Positions 16,497 through 25,800 of a DNA stretch of 44,308 nt are shown piece after piece. A program made the translations under genes and the position numbers. How positions within the stretch are numbered: position 1 is the first letter of the stretch; the number at the start of each line of letters is the position of its first letter. The DNA is from Kocuria rosea subsp. polaris (GTDB lineage: Bacteria; Actinomycetota; Actinomycetes; Actinomycetales; Micrococcaceae), in assembly GCA_023896275.1 (NCBI GenBank), contig MLDA01000025.1:1-44308 (forward strand). The letters are read 5' to 3'. The notes under the pieces are model-generated. The model searched no databases. It saw nothing but the letters and a program-made list of their open reading frames with translations, and was not told where the DNA came from.

Positions 16497-17480
16497 ATGA
16501 GTTTTCCAGCCAACCGGCCGCGCCGGATGCGCACGAGCCCCGCGATGCGCCGGCTCACCGCCGAGACGACGCTTGCGCCGGCGCAGCTGATCCTGCCCGC
16601 GTTCGTGCGCGAGGGGCTGACGCACCCGAACCCGATCCAGTCCATGCCCGGCGTCGTCCAGCACACGCCGGACACCCTGAAACGGGCGGCCGCCGAGGCC
16701 GCCGAGCTCGGGCTCGGTGGCGTCATGCTCTTCGGCATCCCCGCCGAGCGCGATGCGACGGGCACGGCTGGCACCGACCCCGACGGCGTGCTGAACCGGG
16801 CGATCCGCGACGTGCGCGCTGAGGTCGGCGACGAGCTCATCGTCATGAGCGACGTGTGCCTCGACGAGTTCACCGACCACGGGCACTGCGGCGTCCTGGA
16901 CGACGCCGGCCGCGTCGACAACGACGCCACACTGGAGATCTATGCCGAGATGGCCGTGCGTCAGGCCGAGGCCGGGGCGCACGTGCTCGGCCCGTCCGGA
17001 ATGATGGACGGCCAGGTCGCCGTCATCCGGCAGGCGCTCGACGACGCCGGGCACCAGGACACCGCGATCCTCGCCTACGCCGCGAAGTACGCGTCCGCTT
17101 TCTACGGCCCGTTCCGCGAGGCCGTGGATTCCCAGTTGACGGGGGATCGCCGCACCTACCAGATGGACGCCGCGAACCGCCGCGAGGCGGTGTACGAGGT
17201 GGAGCTCGACCTCGCAGAGGGGGCCGACATGGTGATGGTCAAACCGGCGATGAGCTACCTCGACATCCTCTCCGACGTCGCGGCGATGTCGCCTGTTCCG
17301 GTCTCCGCCTACCAGATCTCCGGCGAGTACGCGATGATCGAGGCGGCCGCCGCGAACGGCTGGATCGATCGCCGCGCCGCCATCACCGAATCCGTGCTGG
17401 GCATCCGCCGTGCCGGCGCAGACACCGTGCTGACCTACTGGGCCGCCGAGCTCGCGGGTTGGCTGAAGGAAGGAAAGTAA
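16497..17480 (+). CDS. hemB: Delta-aminolevulinic acid dehydratase HemB (porphobilinogen synthase)
   Basis: A 327-residue enzyme that condenses two 5-aminolevulinates to porphobilinogen. The metal-site segment [16 protein letters not shown] keeps two cysteines of the zinc triad, with Asp in the middle position. The two active-site lysines are visible in [17 protein letters not shown] and in [11 protein letters not shown]. The start is the ATG at 16497 with AGGAG about six bases upstream. hemL follows four bases after its stop, and the hemL ribosome site overlaps the 3' end of hemB. Confidence 0.95.
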   Translation: MSFPANRPRRMRTSPAMRRLTAETTLAPAQLILPAFVREGLTHPNPIQSMPGVVQHTPDTLKRAAAEAAELGLGGVMLFGIPAERDATGTAGTDPDGVLNRAIRDVRAEVGDELIVMSDVCLDEFTDHGHCGVLDDAGRVDNDATLEIYAEMAVRQAEAGAHVLGPSGMMDGQVAVIRQALDDAGHQDTAILAYAAKYASAFYGPFREAVDSQLTGDRRTYQMDAANRREAVYEVELDLAEGADMVMVKPAMSYLDILSDVAAMSPVPVSAYQISGEYAMIEAAAANGWIDRRAAITESVLGIRRAGADTVLTYWAAELAGWLKEGK

Positions 17481-17484
17481 CCCC

Positions 17485-18795
17485 ATGACCGTTTCCGAGG
17501 ATCTCTTCGAACGAGCCCGCACCCTGATGCCGGGCGGCGTGAACTCGCCCGTCCGCGCCTTCGGCTCCGTGGGCGGCAGCCCCCGCTTCATGGTCGCTTC
17601 CGACGGCCCCTATCTGACCGACGCCGACGGCAAACAGTACGTCGACCTGGTCTGCTCGTGGGGGCCGATGCTGCTCGGGCACAAGCACCCGGCCGTGCAG
17701 GAGGCTGTGCACGCCGCGGTCGACCGCGGTCTGTCCTTCGGCGCGTCCACGCCGGACGAGTCCGCCCTGGCCGAACTCGTGATGCAGCGGTTCGGCGGCG
17801 TGGACCGCCTGCGCATGGTCTCCACGGGCACCGAGGCCACCATGACCGCCGTGCGCCTCGCCCGCGGGTACACGGGCCGCGACCTCATCGTGAAGTTCGC
17901 CGGCTGCTACCACGGGCACCTCGACTCGCTGCTCGCCTCCGCCGGCTCCGGCGTCGCTACCATGGCGCTGCCCGGCTCGGCCGGCGTCACCGCGGCCACG
18001 GCGGCGGAGACCCTCGTGATCCCCTACAACGACCGTGCTGCCGTCGCGGCCGTCTTCGCCGAGCACGGGGAGAACATCGCCGCGATCATCACCGAGTCCG
18101 CGCCGGCCAACATGGGTGTTGTGACCCCGGGAGAGGGCTTCAACAAGTTCCTGCTCGACACCGCGCACGCGCACGGCGCGCTGCTGATCGTGGACGAGGT
18201 CCTCACGGGCTTCCGGGCCTCGGATGCCGGCTACTGGGGCCTCTCGGGCCGCGTCGAGGGTTGGACCCCGGACCTCTACACGTTTGGCAAGGTCATCGGC
18301 GGCGGCCTGCCGACGGCGGGGCTCGGCGGCCGTGCCGATGTCATGGACCGGCTGGCCCCGACCGGGCCGGTCTACCAGGCGGGCACGCTCTCCGGGAACC
18401 CGATCGCGATGGCTGCTGGCGTCGCGACCCTGACGCACGCCACGGCGGAGGTCTACGCGCACATCGACGCGCTGAGCACCGAGCTTCAAGCGGCGGTGTC
18501 CGACGCCCTGAACGCCGAGGGCGTGGACCACTCCATCCAGACCGCGGGCAACCTCTTCTCGGTCGCCTTCGGCACGAGCGAGGCAGGCGTGCACAACTAC
18601 GCCGACGCGCAGGCCCAGGAGACCTTCCGCTACGCGCCGTTCTTCCACTCCATGCTGGACTCGGGTGTCTACCTGGCGCCGAGCGTGTTCGAGGCCTGGT
18701 TCCTCTCCGCCGCCCACGACGACGCCGCTATGCAGCGCGTCTATGCAGCGCTTCCCGCGGCGGCCAAGGCGGCAGCCGCAGCGACACCGGCCTGA
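17485..18795 (+). CDS. hemL: Glutamate-1-semialdehyde 2,1-aminomutase HemL
   Basis: A 436-residue PLP-dependent aminomutase that makes 5-aminolevulinate from the HemA product. [17 protein letters not shown] is near the N-terminus and [16 protein letters not shown] near residue 115. [11 protein letters not shown] carries the PLP-binding Asp, and [11 protein letters not shown] has the Schiff-base lysine K269. An Ala-rich C-terminal tail ends the protein. The ATG at 17485 is preceded by GGAAGGAAAG overlapping the hemB stop. It is the last gene of the hem operon and is followed by a strong terminator. This operon and the divergent hemA together give the complete C5 route. Confidence 0.96.
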   Translation: MTVSEDLFERARTLMPGGVNSPVRAFGSVGGSPRFMVASDGPYLTDADGKQYVDLVCSWGPMLLGHKHPAVQEAVHAAVDRGLSFGASTPDESALAELVMQRFGGVDRLRMVSTGTEATMTAVRLARGYTGRDLIVKFAGCYHGHLDSLLASAGSGVATMALPGSAGVTAATAAETLVIPYNDRAAVAAVFAEHGENIAAIITESAPANMGVVTPGEGFNKFLLDTAHAHGALLIVDEVLTGFRASDAGYWGLSGRVEGWTPDLYTFGKVIGGGLPTAGLGGRADVMDRLAPTGPVYQAGTLSGNPIAMAAGVATLTHATAEVYAHIDALSTELQAAVSDALNAEGVDHSIQTAGNLFSVAFGTSEAGVHNYADAQAQETFRYAPFFHSMLDSGVYLAPSVFEAWFLSAAHDDAAMQRVYAALPAAAKAAAAATPA

Positions 18796-18810
18796 TGCCT
18801 AACCCCCACC

Positions 18811-18864
18811 TACGACGGCGGCGCGGCGACCTTCCCATCGGAAGGTCGCCGCGCCGCCGTCGTA
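18811..18864. terminator. Perfect 25-bp stem-loop, bidirectional terminator
   Basis: The arms 18811-18835 and 18840-18864 are perfect reverse complements with a CATC loop. It separates the convergent hem operon and metNIQ operon. No U-tract is present on either side. Confidence 0.88.
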
Positions 18865-18880
18865 CTGGCGCCTGAAGAGG

Positions 18881-19720
18881 CTATTCGGCTTCGGTGGCCG
18901 TCACGTCACCGTCGGGCCAGGAGTCCTTGATGTACTGCTTGACCTCGTCGGACTGCATGATCTCCTCGAGGGCCTGGATGGCCTCCGTGGATTCGCCGGC
19001 GCGCCAGACCAAGAAGTTGGCGTACTGGTTGTCGGCCGAGACGTCTTCCAGCAGCAGGGCGTCAGCGGTCTTCATGCCGGCCTGGAGCAGGTAGTTACCA
19101 TTCAAGATGGCAAGATCGACCTTCGGGTCACCGGAGATCTGGACGAGGACCTCGGGCTGGTTCTCCTCGAACTTGAGGCCCTTCGGGTTCTGCTCGTCGG
19201 TGATCGACAGGGCCGTGGTCTCGTCGTCGATGTTCTCCACGAGGCCGGCCTCCTCGAGGAGGCGCAGGCCACGGATCTGGTTGGCCGGATCGTTGGTGAT
19301 CGCGACGACGCCGCCGTCCGGGATGTCCTCGACGCTCTCGTGCTTGGAGAACGCGGCGTAGGGCTCGATGTGGACGCCGGCGCCGTGTTCGAACTCGTAG
19401 CCCTTGGTGGCCATCTGGTCCTCGAGCCACGGCAGGTGCTGGTAGTAGTTCACATCGATGCTGCCCTCGTCGAGCGCGATGTTCGGCGTCTGGTAGTCGT
19501 CGAACTCCTTGATCTCCAGGTCGATCCCGGCATCGGCGGCGAGGTTCTCGTCGACATACTCGAGGATCTGCGCGTGCGGGACCGGAACGGCGCCGATCTC
19601 GATGATCGTGTTGCCGTCGGCATTGACGTTCTCTTCTTCGCTGGGGGTGTCTCCACCGCAAGCCGTCAGCGCGAAGAGGGCGATTGCACCGGTTGCGGCG
19701 AGCGAGAGCTTCTTACGCAT
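18881..19720 (-). CDS. metQ: Methionine ABC transporter substrate-binding lipoprotein MetQ (NlpA family)
   Basis: A 279-residue NlpA-family lipoprotein. The signal peptide MRKKLSLAATGAIALFA leads into the lipobox LTAC with C21 as the lipidated cysteine. The mature part includes PHAQILEYV, YYQHLPWLEDQ and FVWR-like NFLVWRAGE near the C-terminus, as in MetQ. It delivers methionine (D- or L-) to the MetNI importer at the outer face of the membrane. It is the last gene of metN-metI-metQ, separated from metI by 108 bases containing two hairpins. AAAGGA lies upstream of the ATG. The ligand is inferred from the operon. Confidence 0.92.
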   Translation of the reverse strand: MRKKLSLAATGAIALFALTACGGDTPSEEENVNADGNTIIEIGAVPVPHAQILEYVDENLAADAGIDLEIKEFDDYQTPNIALDEGSIDVNYYQHLPWLEDQMATKGYEFEHGAGVHIEPYAAFSKHESVEDIPDGGVVAITNDPANQIRGLRLLEEAGLVENIDDETTALSITDEQNPKGLKFEENQPEVLVQISGDPKVDLAILNGNYLLQAGMKTADALLLEDVSADNQYANFLVWRAGESTEAIQALEEIMQSDEVKQYIKDSWPDGDVTATEAE

Positions 19721-19744
19721 AGTCTGCGCATCCTTTTCTTTTCG

Positions 19745-19818
19745 GCCCGCCGGTAGCCGGGCGGGCAGATGGTGCAGCCGGCGGCTACCAGCTGCAGACC
19801 GCCACGCGATGGTGGCGG
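19745..19818 (-). other. Two hairpins in the metI-metQ gap
   Basis: CCGCCAC/GTGGCGG (19799-19818, six-base loop) lies just after the metI stop, and GCCCGCC/GGCGGGC (19745-19766, eight-base loop) lies about 25 bases before metQ. Such intercistronic stems may halt part of the transcription or protect the metQ message so that the binding protein outnumbers the permease; this is inference. Confidence 0.5.
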
Positions 19819-19828
19819 AAAATCGGGG

Positions 19829-20509
19829 TCAGCGGTGGTCGACCCGGCGGGTCAACCAATCGCCCGTCGCCTGGACTAGCTGGACGAGGACGACGATCAC
19901 GACCAGTGTGGCCATCATGACCTGACCGTCGAAGCGCTGGAAGCCGTAGTTGTAGGCCAAGCGCCCCAGACCGCCACCTCCAATGATTCCAGCCATGGCC
20001 GAGTAGCCGATGACAATGACGACCATCGTCGTAATACCGGCCATGATGCCCGGCAGCGCCTCCGGGAGCATCACCTTGCGTACCACCTGGAAGCGGGTCG
20101 ACCCCATGACCAGAGCGGCGTCGATCTTTCCGGAGTGGATGTCGCGTAGGGCTGTCTCGACGAGCCGGGCGAAGAATGGCACGGTGCCGATCGTGAGGGA
20201 GACACATGCGGCGTAGGGACCGATGCCCGTGCCCACGATCCACTGGGTGAACGGGATGAGCGCCAGCATCAGAATCGCGTACGGGATCGAGCGGGTGATG
20301 TTGACGATGATGCTGGAGAGCACGGCGTTGATCCAGCGCACCGGGGCCAGCCCGCCCGGCGCGGTCACGAACAGGACGACGCCGAGGGGAGTACCGATGA
20401 TGATCGTCGCGGCGGAGGCGATGACCGTCATGATCAGCGTTTCGACGATCGCGGTCGGCATCGCGACGGTGATGCCCGGGTTTTCGAGGAGTGAGGTCAA
20501 CCATTCCAT
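19829..20509 (-). CDS. metI: Methionine ABC transporter permease MetI
   Basis: A 226-residue integral membrane permease with about five hydrophobic helices (around residues 15-45, 55-80, 85-110, 145-170 and 185-210). The EAA loop that contacts the ATPase is visible as GSTRFQVVRKVMLPEALPGI near residue 135. ITRSIPYAILMLALIPFT is typical of MetI. It forms the membrane channel of the MetNIQ importer. The ATG at 20509 lies three bases after the metN stop codon, so the pair are coupled. Confidence 0.93.
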   Translation of the reverse strand: MEWLTSLLENPGITVAMPTAIVETLIMTVIASAATIIIGTPLGVVLFVTAPGGLAPVRWINAVLSSIIVNITRSIPYAILMLALIPFTQWIVGTGIGPYAACVSLTIGTVPFFARLVETALRDIHSGKIDAALVMGSTRFQVVRKVMLPEALPGIMAGITTMVVIVIGYSAMAGIIGGGGLGRLAYNYGFQRFDGQVMMATLVVIVVLVQLVQATGDWLTRRVDHR

Positions 20510-20512
20510 GGG

Positions 20513-21502
20513 TCAGGCCTCCTTGACGGACACGGCGATGCCGGCAGCGGTCAGGTGTGCGGTCACGGCGGCGATATCGGCGTCGGACGAGAGGTGGATG
20601 CGCAGGTGCGCGAACTGGGACCCGTCGAGGTCCTCGACCGTACCGGCCAGGACATTGACGTCGAGGTCGAACGTCCGCGCGAGTGTCGAGATCACCGGTT
20701 CGACGGCGTCGGCCCCGGAGTAGAGCAGATCCATGATCGTGCCCGGCGGCAGATCCTTCGGCATGTCGCCCGGAAGCGGCAGCAGGGCGTGCGAAAGCCT
20801 GCCGTCGATGTTGGAGACGACCTGGGTGATCGGTCCGTGCTCGACGATCTTTCCGGCCTCGAGCAGGGACACCGAATTGCAGGCCCTCTTCACGACACCC
20901 ATTTCGTGGGTGATGATCAGCACGGTGATCTGCAGGCGGTCCCGAACGTCCTTGATGAGAGCGAGGATCTCGTCGGTGGTCTTCGGGTCTAGCGCGCTCG
21001 TCGGCTCGTCGCACAGGAGCACGTCCGGATCCGTCGCGAGGGCGCGGGCGATGCCGACGCGCTGCTTCTGGCCGCCGGAGAGCTGGGACGGGTAGGCGTC
21101 CGCGAACTGGGAGAGGCCGACGATCTCGAGCAGGCTTGAGACCTTCTCCTTGATCCGCGCCTTGTCCGTGCCCACGAGCTCGAGGGGGTACGCGACGTTC
21201 TCGGCCGTGGTCCGGGAGTCGAAGAGGTTCGCGTGCTGGAAGACCATGCCGATCTTGCGGCGGGCGGACAGCAGCTCCCGATCACTGACGCCGGCGAGCT
21301 CGCGCCCGTCGACGGCCACGGAGCCCGACGTCGGGCGGTCCAGGAGCGTCAGGCAGCGGACCAGGGTCGACTTGCCGGCTCCCGAGTGGCCGATGATGCC
21401 GTGGATGTGTCCTCTGGCCACGCTGAGGGACACGCCGTCGAGCGCCACGACTTCGCGGCTGCCCTGGCGGTACACCTTGCGCAGATCGGTGATGGTGATC
21501 AA
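20513..21502 (-). CDS. metN: Methionine ABC transporter ATP-binding protein MetN
   Basis: A 329-residue ABC ATPase with Walker A GHSGAGKST, FQHANLFDSRTTAENVAYPLE, the signature LSGGQKQR, Walker B VLLCDEPTSALDP and the switch His in ITHEMG. The last 70 or so residues form the NIL regulatory domain that senses methionine in MetN proteins (DLDGSQFAHLRIHLS region). I start it at a TTG (21500-21502) because AGGG lies about six bases upstream and the protein then begins MITITDLRKVY, the usual MetN N-terminus; a longer frame to 21547 lacks support. It is the first gene of the transporter operon. Confidence 0.92.
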   Translation of the reverse strand: MITITDLRKVYRQGSREVVALDGVSLSVARGHIHGIIGHSGAGKSTLVRCLTLLDRPTSGSVAVDGRELAGVSDRELLSARRKIGMVFQHANLFDSRTTAENVAYPLELVGTDKARIKEKVSSLLEIVGLSQFADAYPSQLSGGQKQRVGIARALATDPDVLLCDEPTSALDPKTTDEILALIKDVRDRLQITVLIITHEMGVVKRACNSVSLLEAGKIVEHGPITQVVSNIDGRLSHALLPLPGDMPKDLPPGTIMDLLYSGADAVEPVISTLARTFDLDVNVLAGTVEDLDGSQFAHLRIHLSSDADIAAVTAHLTAAGIAVSVKEA

Positions 21503-21652
21503 ATGAACCCTCGAAAGTAGGAAAAACGTATCGGTCCATTGAATCATTCACTATCGAAGGCCCATGACGCACGACGTAACCAACCGGGCCCTGCCGGGCT
21601 TGGGCCGTGCCGGTGTGTGCTATCTAACTCCCCGCGGCTGCGCTCACGCGCT
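21503..21652 (-). promoter_or_regulatory. metN leader region with GC hairpin
   Basis: 150 bases between the upstream exonuclease gene and metN. On the minus strand a hairpin with GGCCC/GGGCC arms lies around 21583-21603, flanked by extra ACCG/CGGT pairing, followed by an A/T-richer stretch (21503-21560) with TTCAAT, 18 bases and TACTTT as a possible promoter. I could not match it to the SAM-I, SAM-II or SAM-IV riboswitch cores. The hairpin may simply terminate the exonuclease transcript. Confidence 0.35.
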
Positions 21653-22354
21653 TCAGAATGCGGGCTTGAGCGGCCACGTGCCATCGACGAGGGCCTCGGG
21701 GGTCTTGCGGCGTAGGAACTCCTGGAAGTTCGCCGCCCACGCCTGCTGCCAGTTCACCTGGGCTGCGTGCAGCTCGAACGGGTCGATCCGCACCTCCGCA
21801 TAGCGGGACGCGATGGCGTCGGCGACGCCGATGGTCGCCGCCGCATCGGCGAGCGAGGTGTGCGCATTGTTCAGTGGCACCTGGTAGAACTCGGCCATGG
21901 CCTCAAGCGTGCGCTTGCCGCGGCGGTACTTGTCGACGTGGCGGTCGATCACGAGTGGGTCGATGACCGGCGCCGGCACCAGCGGTTCGACGCTGAAGCG
22001 CGCGGCCTCTCGGCTCAGGACGGTGAAGTCGTAGGCGGCGTTGAACGCCATGACGGGCATCGTGGCGAACAGATCGCGGAGGTGGGCGGTGATCTCGGCC
22101 ACCGCTGAGGCAGCATCCTGACCCTCAGCGCGGGCCTTCGCGGTCGTGATTCCATGAACCGCCGCGGCGCCGTCCGGGATCTCGACGCCGGGATCGACGA
22201 GCCATTCGTTGTGGTGCACGATTTCGCTCTTGCCGTTGACCACGATGACCGACGCGGTCACGATGCGCGCCGTCTCGGGGTCCGTGCCCGTCGTCTCGAG
22301 GTCGAATGCCGCGCGGGGCAGCTCGTTCCACGTCATGCTTGCCGTCTGAGTCAT
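21653..22354 (-). CDS. DnaQ-like DEDDh 3'-5' exonuclease
   Basis: A 233-residue exonuclease domain protein. Exo I is AAFDLETTGTDP with the metal ligands D18 and E20. Exo II lies in VMAFNAAYDFTVL, and Exo III has the His and Asp in NNAHTSLADAAATIG. It resembles stand-alone DNA polymerase III epsilon-type nucleases of actinobacteria; whether it proofreads DNA or trims RNA is unknown. The ATG at 22354 is preceded by TACCGT at a six-base gap, predicting a leaderless transcript. It diverges from the alkyltransferase-like gene across a 100-bp gap. Confidence 0.87.
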   Translation of the reverse strand: MTQTASMTWNELPRAAFDLETTGTDPETARIVTASVIVVNGKSEIVHHNEWLVDPGVEIPDGAAAVHGITTAKARAEGQDAASAVAEITAHLRDLFATMPVMAFNAAYDFTVLSREAARFSVEPLVPAPVIDPLVIDRHVDKYRRGKRTLEAMAEFYQVPLNNAHTSLADAAATIGVADAIASRYAEVRIDPFELHAAQVNWQQAWAANFQEFLRRKTPEALVDGTWPLKPAF

Positions 22355-22360
22355 GCGTCA

Positions 22361-22366
22361 ACGGTA
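22361..22366 (-). promoter_or_regulatory. -10 box of a leaderless promoter for the exonuclease gene
   Basis: On the minus strand TACCGT is followed by six bases and the ATG at 22354. No clear -35 box. The same box and gap occur before the DUF2342 gene. Confidence 0.5.
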
Positions 22367-22442
22367 CCCGCGCCCGCTCGCGGAATGGGAAACGAACCGT
22401 GGCGTGGGCGGTGATGTCGGGCACCGGCAATCGGCGAACGAC

Positions 22443-22448
22443 TAGGCT
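22443..22448 (+). promoter_or_regulatory. -10 box of a leaderless promoter for the ATL-adnA-adnB operon
   Basis: TAGGCT is followed by six bases and the GTG start at 22455. It would drive the alkyltransferase-like gene and, through overlaps, adnA and adnB. Confidence 0.5.
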
Positions 22449-22454
22449 GAAACG

Positions 22455-22865
22455 GTGGCTGGAGAGTTGATTGACGCGATCTACGAGGTGGTGGCGATGG
22501 TGCCCGCGGGCCGTGCGCTCGCGTATGGCGATGTCGCCGAGCTGCTTGGCGCCGGCGGCCCCCGGCAGGTGGGGGCGGCGATGGCGGCCAGCACCGGCCT
22601 GAAGTTGCCGTGGTGGCGGATCGTGCGGTCCGACGGGTCGCTGCCGGCAGACCTCGCTGCGCGGGCCGAGCCGTATTGGCGCGCCGAGGGTCAGCCGCTG
22701 AAGGCGACTGAACCGCCACGCCTGCGCTTCCCCCAGGCCCGCTGGCAGCCCGACGATGCCGAGTTCGCCGCCCTCGACGCGATCGCAGTCTCGTTCGCCC
22801 GGGGCCATTCTGCGGGTGCCGTGGGGTTGACTGCTGGCACGGACACCGAAGGGAGCGAGCGATGA
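22455..22865 (+). CDS. Alkyltransferase-like protein (MGMT family, no catalytic cysteine)
   Basis: A 136-residue protein with the DNA-binding domain of O6-alkylguanine-DNA alkyltransferases: VPAGRALAYGDVAELLG, then the Arg-finger stretch PRQVGAAMAAS (R37). Where active enzymes have PCHRV, this protein reads PWWRIV at residues 52-57, so the acceptor cysteine is absent. Alkyltransferase-like proteins bind O6-alkylguanine and hand the lesion to nucleotide excision repair, and they usually carry PWHR; the second Trp here is uncommon in my experience. It is cotranscribed with adnA (ATGA overlap), placing lesion recognition next to end resection. A long C-terminal tail after residue 105 is not part of the core domain. 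Confidence 0.85.
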   Translation: MAGELIDAIYEVVAMVPAGRALAYGDVAELLGAGGPRQVGAAMAASTGLKLPWWRIVRSDGSLPADLAARAEPYWRAEGQPLKATEPPRLRFPQARWQPDDAEFAALDAIAVSFARGHSAGAVGLTAGTDTEGSER

Positions 22866-25800
22866 CGAGCCAGACGGCCGCGGCGGCGCCGGAACTCAGC
22901 GCAGCTCAGCGTCGGATCGCCGGCCTCCGCGCCGGTCACGGCCCCACCCTCGTCCTCGGCGCGCCCGGGACGGGGAAGACCACGGCGCTGCTGGCCGCGG
23001 TGGCCGCGCGCCTGGGTTTCGCTCCGGGCGCCCACGCCGACCTGGAGCCCGAGCAGCTGCTGGTCCTCACGTCGGCGCGCTCGCACGCGTCGCGGCTGCG
23101 CGACGCCCTCTCGTCGATGGTCGACGTGACCTTCTCCGAACCGGCCGTCCGGACCTGGTCGTCCTACGCGTTCGACCTGATCCGCCGCGCTCGCATCGGC
23201 GGCTACCTACCCGCACTCCAGCGCGCGCCGCGACTGCTCTCGGGTCCTGAGCAAGACGCGCTCATCGGACAGATCCTCGACGGCCACGCGGCGGGTCTGC
23301 AGTCGGCCCCGGAGTGGCCTGCAGCACTCGGCGAGGCCGTGGGCACCCGGGGTTTTCGCGATCAATTGCGCGAGCTCTTCGATCGCCTGGCTGAGCACGG
23401 GCTCGAACCGGCCGACGTGCAGGAGCTCGGCGCGCGCCACCTCGTCCCCGAATGGGAGGCCGCCGCGCTCGTCTACCAGGAGTACCGGGACCTGCTCGAT
23501 CTCGGGAACGCCGAGGCGTTCGACCCGGCCGGGCTGATCAGCAGCGCCGCCGGCCTGCTTGAGGGCAACGCTGAGCTTCTCGACCAAGAGCAGCAGCGCC
23601 TGCGGCTGCTCATGGTCGATGATCTGCAGGAGGCCAATCCGGCGCAATACCGGCTCCTTTCCGTCCTCGGGCGGGGTCGGGACGTGCTGGCCTTCGCCGC
23701 GCCGGACTCCGTTGTTCAGGGCTTCCGCGGAGCCCGTCCCGACTTCCTGAGCCGCATCGACACCCAGCTCGGAGCCACGACGCGCCTGGTGCTCGAAGAG
23801 TCGTTCCGTCTGCCCCGGGCCATCGCCCAGGCGTGGGGCAGAGTCGCCCGGCGCATCCCCGTCTCCGCCGGTCGAGACGGCCGCTCGCTGGTCCTGCCCG
23901 AGGCCGAATCTCTCGCCGGCCGCGTCTCCGGGCACCTCGTGGACAGCCCCGTGCACGAAATGCGGTACGTCGCGCACCGAATCCTCGAAGAGCACCTCAT
24001 CGCCGGCCGGCCGCTCGGCGACATCGCCGTCATCGTCCGCCATGGCGGCCTCGTGCGGAACATCGCCCGCCACCTGACCCAGCAGGGAATCGCCGTCAGC
24101 GTCCCCCCGGCAGAGGTGCCGCTCAAGGACGAACCCGCCGTGCACCCGCTCGTCACCCTTTTGCGCCTCGCCCAGGCGGACGGCCCGCCGGACGAAGCCG
24201 ACGTCGTCGAACAGCTGCTCACCTCCCGCTACGGCCAGGCGACCGCGCTCGACGTCCGGCGGCTGCGGCAGCAGCTGCGCCGCGCGGAGTACGCCGCAGG
24301 CGGACGGCGGACGAGTTCCGAGCTGCTGTGCGCGCTGCTCGCCCCCGAAACCGACGCCGCGCTGCTCGAGGGCCTCGGCCGCGAGGCTGCCGGCGCCCGC
24401 CGCATCGTCCGCATGCTTGCGGCCGCCCGCCGTCACCTCGCCGCCGACGAGGCCAACGCGGAGACGGCCCTCTGGTCCCTTTGGGAGGCCTCCGGGCTGG
24501 AGAAGGTGTGGTCGGGGGCCGCGCTCGCCGGGGGCAGCGCCGGCCACCGCGCGGACCTCGACCTCGACGCGCTGCTCGCGCTCTTCCAGGCAGCGGAGCG
24601 CTTCATCGACCAGTTGCCGGGGTCCACGGTGGGCCAGTTCGTCGACCACATCTCCTCGCAGGAGCTGCCGATGGACTCCCTCGCCGGTAGGGGCAGCACC
24701 GCCGAGGCCGTGGCCGTGCTGACCCCGGCGGCTGCCGTCGGACGGGAGTGGGGGCTCGTGCTGATCCCCGGACTACAGGAAGGTATCTGGCCTAACACCC
24801 GGCTGCGCGGCGAACTGCTCAAGACCGGGACGTTGACCGCCATCGTCGAGGACGGGCCCGAGGCGGCCGCCCAGCGCGACGCCGCCGCGCGTGTGCGCGC
24901 CGTGCGCGCCGACGAGTTCCGCAGCTTCGCGGCGGCCGCCTCCCGCGCCCGCGAGGAGCTCGTCTGCATTGGGGTGCTCTCCGCCGACGAGCAACCGTCC
25001 GCGCTGCTCGACTTCGTCGACCCCGTGCCCGACGGCCGCGAACGGAAGATCACCGAAGTGCCGCGCCCGCGCACCCTCGCCGCTCTGGTTGCCCACCTTC
25101 GCCGCACGATGGAGGAGGCGCACGACGGCGGGGATCCGGCGGAGGCACGCGAGGCCGGCGTCGTCCTGGCCCACCTTGCGCACGCCGGCGTCCGCGGGGC
25201 GCATCCGGACACCTGGTGGGGGCTCGTCCCGCCGACCAGCACCGGGCCCGTGGCACCCGAGGACCAGGCCGTGGCAGTCTCGCCCTCCCGCGTCCAGGCG
25301 GTGCTCGAGTCCCCGCTGAACTGGTTCGTCCAGGCCGCCGGGGGAGAGGCCGCCGTCGACTTCGCCCGCAGCCTGGGCACGCTCGTGCACGCGATTGCAG
25401 AGGACATGCCCGAGGCGACCGGCGACCAATACCGTGCCGAGCTCGATAAGCGCTGGCCCGAACTCGACCTGCCCCCGGGCTGGGAGACGGAGAAGGATCG
25501 CGAGCGGGCCGAGGAGATGTTGCGGAAGCTCGCGCTCTACGGCATCGAGATGCGCAAGAACGGGCGGCGGCTCGTCGGCCAGGAGGTCGGGTTCAGCATC
25601 GAGGTCACGGACGGGAGGCGGACGGCGCTGGTGCGCGGCATCATCGACCGGGTTGAGGTCGGTGAGGACGGGCGACCCTACGTCGTCGACCTGAAGACCG
25701 GGAAGACCAAGCCGAGCGCGGGCGAGGTCGACCGGCACCCCCAGCTGGGCACGTATCAGGCGGCGATCCTGGCTGGCGCGCTCGGCGACTCGCTGCAACT

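Noticed and set aside
21503-21652. SAM riboswitch upstream of metN
   Set aside because: The expected conserved cores and pseudoknot segments could not be found by eye; only a simple GC hairpin is clear.
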